Assembly (NCBI GenBank): GCA_039936115.1
Contig: JBDTIZ010000213.1
Span: 1-9,091 of the forward strand
Reading direction: 5' to 3'
Source of the DNA: DATIJJ01 sp039936115
GTDB taxonomy: Bacteria > Pseudomonadota > Gammaproteobacteria > DSM-16500
DNA length: 9,091 nucleotides
The first letter of the stretch is position 1, and each line of letters opens with the position of its first letter. Positions 1-6,100 of this stretch are shown here, piece after piece. Made by a program: the position numbers and the translations under genes. The notes below the pieces were generated by a model. It was not told the DNA's origin. It saw only the letters and a program-made list of their open reading frames with translations, and searched no databases.

Positions 1-26
1 CTTCGCTCGCGCTCGCAATGACGGCG
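1..26. repeat. Partial dispersed intergenic repeat at window edge
   Basis: This short GC-rich stretch stands out from the AT-rich flank. It contains the hexamer GCTCGC twice in tandem (5-10 and 11-16), followed by CAATGACGGCG. Read on the minus strand it gives the CGTCATTGCGAGCG type of core that recurs in intergenic palindromic repeats of many host-associated proteobacteria. Only one end lies in the window, so arm length and copy number cannot be seen. It lies about 90 bp beyond the sodC stop. The family assignment rests on recall of similar repeats, not on a second copy here. Confidence 0.4.
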
Positions 27-116
27 CATAAAAATGCCTATTTTAAAAATGTTACCGATGTCCTGTCCCTATACAAAAACGTGGGGGAAGACGAGGGTTT
101 ACATAGGTCAATATTA

Positions 117-623
117 CTACCCAATTACCCCACACACCATTCTCCCATCACCACCGCCCAACTTCTCCGGTTTATCCGAATAATTATCCCCACCATTATG
201 AATCATCAACGTATGATTTTTAATATCATCAATCTTAGTTAACCGCGGCGCCAAAACAGGTAATGTAGATGTGCCGACCGCTGAGACATATAGCGGTGGC
301 AAATCGCCAAGATGACCGTCATCGTCAAAAGGTCCTAAATGTTTTTCTGTATTTTTCGGATCAAGATGCCCTCCCGCTGCCATACCATTTTGTGCACATG
401 AGTCTTTTTGATGAATATGAAACCCATGTATCCCCGGTGTTAAATCATGCAAATTAGGTGTAAATAATAATCCATGATCTGTTTCAGTGATTTTAATGGT
501 ACCTATAGATTTTCCTGTCCCTTTTTCTGCTGTCAGCTTCATCTGGACTGAGGTATCTGCAAATGAAATTGTCGTTGCCGTTAATGCAATAACGCCTAAA
601 AGATATTTTACATTTTTTAACAT
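117..623 (-). CDS. sodC: Periplasmic Cu,Zn superoxide dismutase SodC
   Basis: The enzyme dismutates superoxide to hydrogen peroxide and oxygen in the periplasm. The 168-residue product is about the usual length of bacterial SodC. Residues 1-22 form a Sec signal peptide (K3 and K6, then a hydrophobic core, probable cleavage after SFA-22). All expected metal ligands are visible: His69 and His71 in GFHIH and His142 in MIHNGGDN for copper, His86 in AGGHLDPKN as the bridging ligand, and His95, His104 and Asp107 for zinc. Cys76 and Cys164 should form the structural disulfide, and Arg161 in GGGDGR matches the active-site arginine. There is no His-rich metal-loading extension after the signal peptide. 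The start is supported by AAGGAG six bases upstream. The gene follows pbpC on the same strand after 74 bp and may be read through from it or from its own promoter. I see no convincing terminator between its TAG stop and the window edge. Identity is near certain from the motifs. Confidence 0.97.
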   Translation of the reverse strand: MLKNVKYLLGVIALTATTISFADTSVQMKLTAEKGTGKSIGTIKITETDHGLLFTPNLHDLTPGIHGFHIHQKDSCAQNGMAAGGHLDPKNTEKHLGPFDDDGHLGDLPPLYVSAVGTSTLPVLAPRLTKIDDIKNHTLMIHNGGDNYSDKPEKLGGGDGRMVCGVIG

Positions 624-629
624 GGCTTG

Positions 630-635
630 CTCCTT
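630..635 (-). promoter_or_regulatory. Strong Shine-Dalgarno of sodC
   Basis: The minus strand reads AAGGAG, followed by six bases and then the ATG at 623-621. It is the only strong ribosome binding site in the window and fixes the sodC start. It contrasts with the weak sites in front of pbpC and the macroglobulin gene, suggesting that sodC is translated more efficiently than either. Confidence 0.8.
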
Positions 636-655
636 AGCACTAAAGTGTAATATTG

Positions 656-685
656 ATTGTACGGAGATTAAAAAATATTTTCTAA
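656..685 (-). promoter_or_regulatory. Possible sigma-70 promoter for sodC
   Basis: On the minus strand TTAGAA (685-680, four of six matches to the -35 consensus) and TACAAT (661-656, five of six to the -10) are 18 bp apart. They would start a transcript near 649, about 26 bases before the sodC ATG. The -35 box overlaps the AT-rich palindrome at 666-697. AT-rich DNA yields such matches by chance, so this is only a candidate that would let sodC be expressed apart from pbpC. Confidence 0.35.
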
Positions 686-697
686 TTTTTTTTAATC
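666..697. repeat. AT-rich palindrome between pbpC and sodC
   Basis: A 32-bp palindrome starts directly after the pbpC stop codon. Its outer arms are ten perfectly paired bases (minus strand GATTAAAAAA against TTTTTTAATC), followed inward by one mismatch and three more pairs. On the minus strand it is not followed by a U-tract and its stem is nearly all A-T, so it is not a classic intrinsic terminator. It could be a weak pause site, a 3'-end stabiliser for pbpC mRNA, or a protein site over the sodC promoter. Confidence 0.4.
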
Positions 698-3010
698 TTA
701 ACTATCCATTTGAACACGAACATCCCGCGCATCCGATCGACCATGATCATCCACTACTCGCACTACAAATTTACCCGCCCCAGCATGCCACAAAAACGGT
801 TGATCACGTTGTGTTTTTGCCAAATAAGTTTCATTAATAAACCAATAAAGTTCCGCGACATCTGCATCCGTCACTGCCGACAAGGGAATAGATGATTTTT
901 GAGGTGCGTTAGCGCGCACAATATAACTTAATTGTACTTGCGGTGAAGTAATTTGCGGACTTAATCCTGTATTGCTTGTGAGTGCGCAACTCGATTCAAA
1001 CGGCGGCGGTGTTCGGCGCTGAATCCCAGCTCGTTTAAAAATTTTCAATAAATCTGATGGCCAAAATTCATAAATTTCAAATCGCGTATCCTGATTAATA
1101 TGACACGTACGTAATCCCGTCTTGTTATCAATTGCAACTTCGCGATAAATCGTATCGGATTGTATGGGCGATTTTCCAGGTATAAACCAGGTCATTTCTG
1201 TGTCTCGACAATATCGCGTTGGCAACATACCAGATGCTTTACACACTTTCACCTGTGCTAAATTTAAATTAGCCGGATTGTTCTCAACTGAAGGCAATGG
1301 ACCTCGCTCATGTTTGATTGCATCAATCAATTCAAAAAATAAGGGGACAGCCATGTCTTTGCCAACAAATGCTGGATTCCCCTCATTATTAAAATTTCCA
1401 ACCCATACCGTCATGACATAAGGACCGAAAGTACCCACTGACCATGCATCACGATAACGTGATGAGGTACCTGTTTTCCAAGCAACGGGTAATTGCCGTA
1501 AATTAACTGCGGAATAACTAGACTGTGGTCGCGGGGTGTTTTTCAACATATCTAATACGAGAAAACTTGCCTCTGGACTCAAGAGCCGCATGCCGGAACG
1601 ATTTGGTTCATCCATTCGCATGCGCAATTGATGCCACACACCTTCATTTGCCAACATCGCATATAAACTTGTTAATTCTTGCATGCTCAACTCAGCGCCG
1701 CCCAAGACTAAAGCTAATCCATAATACGATTCAGCTTTCAAGTTACTAACATGCGCTTCTTCTAACAGTTGATATAAATTCGGATTTGATAATTGATTCG
1801 CGAGATAAATGGCTGGGATGTTGCGACTCAGCACTAAAGCATCTTTTGCTTTGATCGGGCCGACGAAATCATAATCAAAATTTTCTGGATTATAACTGCC
1901 GAAACTGCGCGGCACATCTTTTAAAACTGTATCAGGATGAATTAATCCTTGATCTAGCGCTAAACCATAAATAAATGGTTTTAAGGTTGAGCCTGGCGAG
2001 CGCTTAGTTTCAGTCCCGTTAATTTGCCCACCGATCTCTTTGTTAAAAAAATCAGCCGATCCAACTAAACCTTTGACACTCATATCGCGTGTGTCGACTA
2101 ATATGACTGCAGCATTATATGCGCCGACACTTTTTTTACGTGCCAGATAATGATGTGTGACATGCTCAAGAATTGTTTGCAATCGTATATCTAGAGTCGT
2201 GATAATCTCTTGTTGCTTATCTGGAATATCATTTAAAACTGTATTGACGAAGTGTGGTGCAAGAAAAGGTAATGCATGCACGCTTTGCATTTGTAACGGT
2301 AAGTTAATTGTCGCTTGATTATTTTTATCTTCTGAATGATGTATCAACCATCGTGTAAATAATTTGTTACGAATGTCTTTCAGATTTTTTTGCAACGGTG
2401 TGCGCTGAGTTGGATTTTGTGGAATGACGCTTAACGTCAGCGCTTCGGGTAAAGAAATTATTTTAACCGGTTTGCCAAAATAAATTAAACTCGCTGCACC
2501 CACACCTTCAATATTATTTCCATAAGGCGCAAGATTTAAATAAGCTTCGAGAATTTGATTTTTGCTGTAATGCATTTCAAGTTGCAGTGCGCGAATCACT
2601 TGCCACAATTTTCCCGACAATTTTTTCGAATTAATCCCATAACGTATCCGCGCTACCTGCATAGTAATCGTTGATGCACCCAATCGGCGTGATTTAATCA
2701 CATAGGTTTGCCAAACGGCTTTTAACATCGCGACAGGGTTTAAGCCATAATGCCAACGAAAATACTGATCTTCTTGCAGCAATGTGGCAGAAACCAGTTT
2801 AGGTGAAATATGCGATAAAGGGGTAAATAAACGATATTTTTCATCCTGACTTAGGGTCAAACGCAGCAAATGTTGTTGATTATCATAGATAGCACGAGAA
2901 AAACTGATCCCAGTCAACAAGGGTGGTTTAGGCGAAAAAAATAATGTTGCCCACACGCTGACAAAGAGAAAAACAAGGGTTATGCTAAGTCGCTTAATCG
3001 GTCGCTTCAT
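698..3010 (-). CDS. pbpC: Penicillin-binding protein 1C, bifunctional peptidoglycan synthase
   Basis: This class A PBP polymerises lipid II with its glycosyltransferase and cross-links stem peptides with its transpeptidase, on the outer face of the inner membrane. The 770 residues match the usual PBP1C length. A short basic N-terminus (MKRPIKR) precedes a membrane anchor at about 8-25. The GT51 domain (about 55-225) has the catalytic motif EDQYFRWHYG (80-89, Glu80 predicted catalytic), GASTITMQVARI (111-122), an LE..YSKNQILEAYLN motif (about 144-159) and YGNNIEGVG (163-171). The transpeptidase domain (about 300-540) has SPGSTLKP with SxxK at Ser341-Lys344, SRN at 395-397 and KTGTS at 512-516. 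The tail has four cysteines (590, 601, 636, 675) and a beta-rich PBP1C-type C-terminal domain (about 682-768). ATG 3010 is the only usable in-frame start before the upstream TGA at 3034-3032, yet no Shine-Dalgarno precedes it. It is divergent from the alpha-2-macroglobulin gene, its usual genomic partner, and upstream of sodC on the same strand. All catalytic motifs are intact. Confidence 0.97.
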   Translation of the reverse strand: MKRPIKRLSITLVFLFVSVWATLFFSPKPPLLTGISFSRAIYDNQQHLLRLTLSQDEKYRLFTPLSHISPKLVSATLLQEDQYFRWHYGLNPVAMLKAVWQTYVIKSRRLGASTITMQVARIRYGINSKKLSGKLWQVIRALQLEMHYSKNQILEAYLNLAPYGNNIEGVGAASLIYFGKPVKIISLPEALTLSVIPQNPTQRTPLQKNLKDIRNKLFTRWLIHHSEDKNNQATINLPLQMQSVHALPFLAPHFVNTVLNDIPDKQQEIITTLDIRLQTILEHVTHHYLARKKSVGAYNAAVILVDTRDMSVKGLVGSADFFNKEIGGQINGTETKRSPGSTLKPFIYGLALDQGLIHPDTVLKDVPRSFGSYNPENFDYDFVGPIKAKDALVLSRNIPAIYLANQLSNPNLYQLLEEAHVSNLKAESYYGLALVLGGAELSMQELTSLYAMLANEGVWHQLRMRMDEPNRSGMRLLSPEASFLVLDMLKNTPRPQSSYSAVNLRQLPVAWKTGTSSRYRDAWSVGTFGPYVMTVWVGNFNNEGNPAFVGKDMAVPLFFELIDAIKHERGPLPSVENNPANLNLAQVKVCKASGMLPTRYCRDTEMTWFIPGKSPIQSDTIYREVAIDNKTGLRTCHINQDTRFEIYEFWPSDLLKIFKRAGIQRRTPPPFESSCALTSNTGLSPQITSPQVQLSYIVRANAPQKSSIPLSAVTDADVAELYWFINETYLAKTQRDQPFLWHAGAGKFVVRVVDDHGRSDARDVRVQMDS

Positions 3011-3049
3011 GATCGTGATTACAAATAGACGTCAAGTGTCTCTTTCTAG

Positions 3050-3068
3050 TCTTTTCAGGCAGAAAAGA
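3050..3068. repeat. Short inverted repeat, candidate operator
   Basis: TCTTTTC and GAAAAGA are perfect seven-base arms around the five-base spacer AGGCA. The site lies in the divergent intergenic region, roughly 40 bp from the pbpC start and 65 bp from the macroglobulin start. Its size and placement suit a dimeric regulator acting on both genes. It is not followed by a U-tract on either strand, so a terminator is unlikely. I do not recognise it as the site of a known regulator, and a chance palindrome of this size is possible. Confidence 0.3.
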
Positions 3069-3093
3069 GCCACTGGTGTTAATAAAGTAAGCT

Positions 3094-3122
3094 ACCCTAT
3101 GGAACAACAAGCCAGAAGTCAA
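3094..3122 (-). promoter_or_regulatory. Possible promoter of pbpC
   Basis: On the minus strand TTGACT (3122-3117, five of six -35 matches) lies 17 bp from TAGGGT (3099-3094, three of six -10 matches). A transcript from here would begin near 3087 and carry a leader of about 75 bases that includes the 3050-3068 inverted repeat. The good -35 and ideal spacing favour it, but the poor -10 would need help from an activator. Confidence 0.3.
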
Positions 3123-3133
3123 GTTGGATAACT

Positions 3134-6100
3134 ATGAATAAAAAACCTATCACACAATTAATAGTACTTATCAGCGCTTTTTTTGCAGCAACTATCGGGC
3201 GTATTAACTGGAGTTGTCCGCCTTGGTTTAATACATTAAAGCAGAAAGCCTCTGATCGGCCTCGTCAATTTTGGGGAATAACCGCGGGTATCGCTGCATT
3301 TTTATTGATTGCAGCCTATGGCTATCATTGGTACCAAAACTTGCCTCGTAAACCATTGGTCACGACTTTAATCACCGCACCACAAATTACACCCCTTGCC
3401 AAAACCTTAGTGCCGGATTTTATGACGGTTGATTTCGGCATCAAAACCGATAACTTTACAGCGCAATCCGTCGCGCCACTAGGCTTAATCGGCAAAGAAG
3501 TCAAAGAAGGTATTGAATTGACTCCAACCATACCCGGCACCTGGGTTTGGCAAAACGACAATCGTTTGGTATTTACACCAACGACAGATTGGCCTGCGGG
3601 ACAAACCTATACCATTCATTTTGGCAAAAAGGTCTTCGCGCCTGGCACTAAAATGGAAAAATTTACCTACTCATTCACAACCCTACCTTTTCAAGCCAGT
3701 ATTGCTGAATTTAAATTCTATCAAGATCCCGTCAATCCCAAGCTTCGGCAAGCAGTTGCTACAATTAATTTTAATTTTCCAGTCGATACCAAAAGTTTCG
3801 AAAATAAAACTGTTCTAAGATTACAGGCACTCAAGAACTTAATTACACCTCGTTTTAAATATACAGTCACTTATGATGAGCACAAGCGCACAGCGTATCT
3901 GCATTCTGAAGATTTGCCGCTCCCCACCGTCTCACGTTATTTAGAGTTAATTATTAACCCTGGCGTTAAGCCAATTTCTGGCATTGAAAGTGCAACGCCT
4001 GCTGTCACCCAAAACCTTTTAATTCCCGATGCGAGCAGTTATTTCAAAGTTAATACTGCCACTGCATCGATTGTTCGAAATGAACAAGATCGCCCAGAGC
4101 AAGTATTGGCATTAGAAACATCCTTAGGGGTGACTGAAGGCGAATTAAATAAATCACTACACGTCTATTTGTTGCCGCAAGATTATCCTGCCACAGCCAC
4201 TGAAGACACTAAAACGAATTATGAATGGCAAAACCCAGGCGAAGTGTCGCCTGATATTTTAAAATTGGCTACATCTTTAGCAATACAAACCATTCCTGCT
4301 GATCGTGATTATGCAACACTGCATAGCTATAAATTCAAAGCAGCAACACCACGTTTTATTTATCTCAAACTAGACAAAGGTGTGCGTGGTTTTGGTGATT
4401 TTGTCCTGAATAACGATTATGTTGCTGTCATCAAAGTACCTGAGTACCCAAAAGAAATTGGATTTTTACATAAAGGTGCATTACTCGCATTGAGTAGTGA
4501 GAAAAAACTTTCTGTATTAGTGCGTGGATTGCCCGCAGTAAAATTCAATGTCGCACGTGTGTTACCAGATAATATCAATCAATTAATCACACAGACTCAA
4601 GGCGATTTTAATAATCCACAATTTATCAATCAAACATTTAATCAACAAAATATCAGTGAAATATTTACTGATATCCAAACATTTGATGCGGGTGATCTTT
4701 CAAAAGAACAGTATACCGCTTTAGATCTCGGCAAATATCTTTCTGCCAAAACCAACACTGGCGGACCGCAAGGTTTGTTTTTATTACAAGCCACAGGTTG
4801 GGATCCAGAGCTAAAAACACCCCTGGATGTGAAAGCCAACCGTTTAATTTTAATTACAGATTTAGGATTAATTGTCAAAGATAACAGTGATGGCAGCCAT
4901 GATGTATTTGTCCAATCCATTACGCAAGGTGTGCCTGTTGCAAATGTCACTGTTTCGATTTTGGGTAAAAATGGTTTACCTATATTAACGCGAACAACAG
5001 ATGTGCAAGGGCGCGTGAATTTCCCTACGTTAAAAGATTTTATCGATGAGCGCGAACCTACCGTTTATCTGGCAAGTGCTGGCAATGATGTCTCATTTAT
5101 TCCTTATAGTCATTTGGATCGGCAATTAAATTATTCCCGTTACGATGTAGGTGGCCTTTATACGAGTAATCAAGAACAACAAAGTTTAACTGCGTTTTTA
5201 TTTTCAGATCGTGGAATTTATCGTCCAGGTGATGCTGCACATATCGGAATGATTGTGAAGCAAGCTTATGCTGCGACACAAGCAGCTGGTTTGCCATTAG
5301 AAGCCACAGTGACGGATCCTCGTGGAACAACGATTGAAGATAAGAAATTTACGCTAGATTCAACGGGTTTTCTGAATCTTGATTTTAACACCAGCGCAAC
5401 TTCGCCGACTGGACAATACGTGGTGAATCTTTACATTATTAAAGATGATCACCCTGATAATTTATTAGGTTCAACCACACTACAGGTTGCTGAATTCCAA
5501 CCTGATCGTATGCGTATTGATGCCAATTTTTCCACTGAACAAACCAAAGGCTGGATTTCTCCTACAGAGCTGACTGCAAAAGTGGGTTTGTGGAATTTAT
5601 ATGGCGCGCCAGCAACAGAGCATAAAATCAGTGCGAAAATTTTATTGTCACCTGAACGTGTTAAGTTTTCGGAATTTCCAGACTATATTTTTATTGATCC
5701 GCTACTGGATCCAAACAAACCCACTAAAGTATTCACGGACACATTAACCGATACAAAAACAGATAATAATGGTCAAGCTCAATTCGATTTAAATTTAGAA
5801 CGCTTTGATAAAGCAACTTATCAATTAACATTTTTTGCTGAAGGTTTTGAAGCAGAAGGTGGGCGTAGTGTTACAGCACAATCTACTGCGCTAGTCAGTC
5901 CGCTCGCTTATTTTGTGGGATATAAACCTGACGGCGATTTAAGTTATATCAAGCAAAATGGGCAACGCAGTGTGCACTTTATTGCTGTTAATCCAGAGTT
6001 AAAACAAACTGCCGTCAAAGATTTGAAAATTCAATTAACTGCTTTACACCCTGTCACCACATTAGTTAAAAAACCGGATGGGACTTATCAATATCAATCA

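Larger units (their letters stand above)
3011..3133. promoter_or_regulatory. Divergent promoter region between pbpC and the macroglobulin gene
   Basis: These 123 bp must hold the start signals of both flanking genes unless a promoter lies inside a coding region. No open frame of note is present. Ribosome binding is weak on both sides: none is recognisable before pbpC, and only a partial GGA (3126-3128), five bases before the ATG, before the macroglobulin gene. For the forward gene I see only an extended -10-like TGTTAATAA (3077-3085) without a good -35. A short perfect inverted repeat (3050-3068) sits near the middle. Confidence 0.6.

Noticed and set aside
23..44. Possible intrinsic terminator on the plus strand (GCAT-AAAA-ATGC followed by TATTTTA)
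   Set aside because: The stem is only four perfect pairs, five with a bulge, and the following run is broken by A residues. It is too weak to call without an upstream gene in view.
18..242. Small plus-strand open frame of 74 codons
   Set aside because: It overlaps the 3' end of sodC on the opposite strand, has no ribosome binding site and shows no recognisable protein features.
487..837. Plus-strand open frame of 116 codons across the pbpC-sodC gap
   Set aside because: It is antisense to the sodC start and the pbpC end, both of which have full catalytic or structural motifs. Its product shows no family features.
3215..3219. Cys28 of the macroglobulin as a lipoprotein cysteine
   Set aside because: The preceding residues INWS do not fit a lipobox: Asn at -3 and Trp at -2 are not tolerated, and the cysteine lies too far past the short hydrophobic core.
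4642..4950. Minus-strand open frame of 102 codons inside the macroglobulin gene
   Set aside because: It is a shadow of the well-supported plus-strand gene, with no signal or motif of its own.
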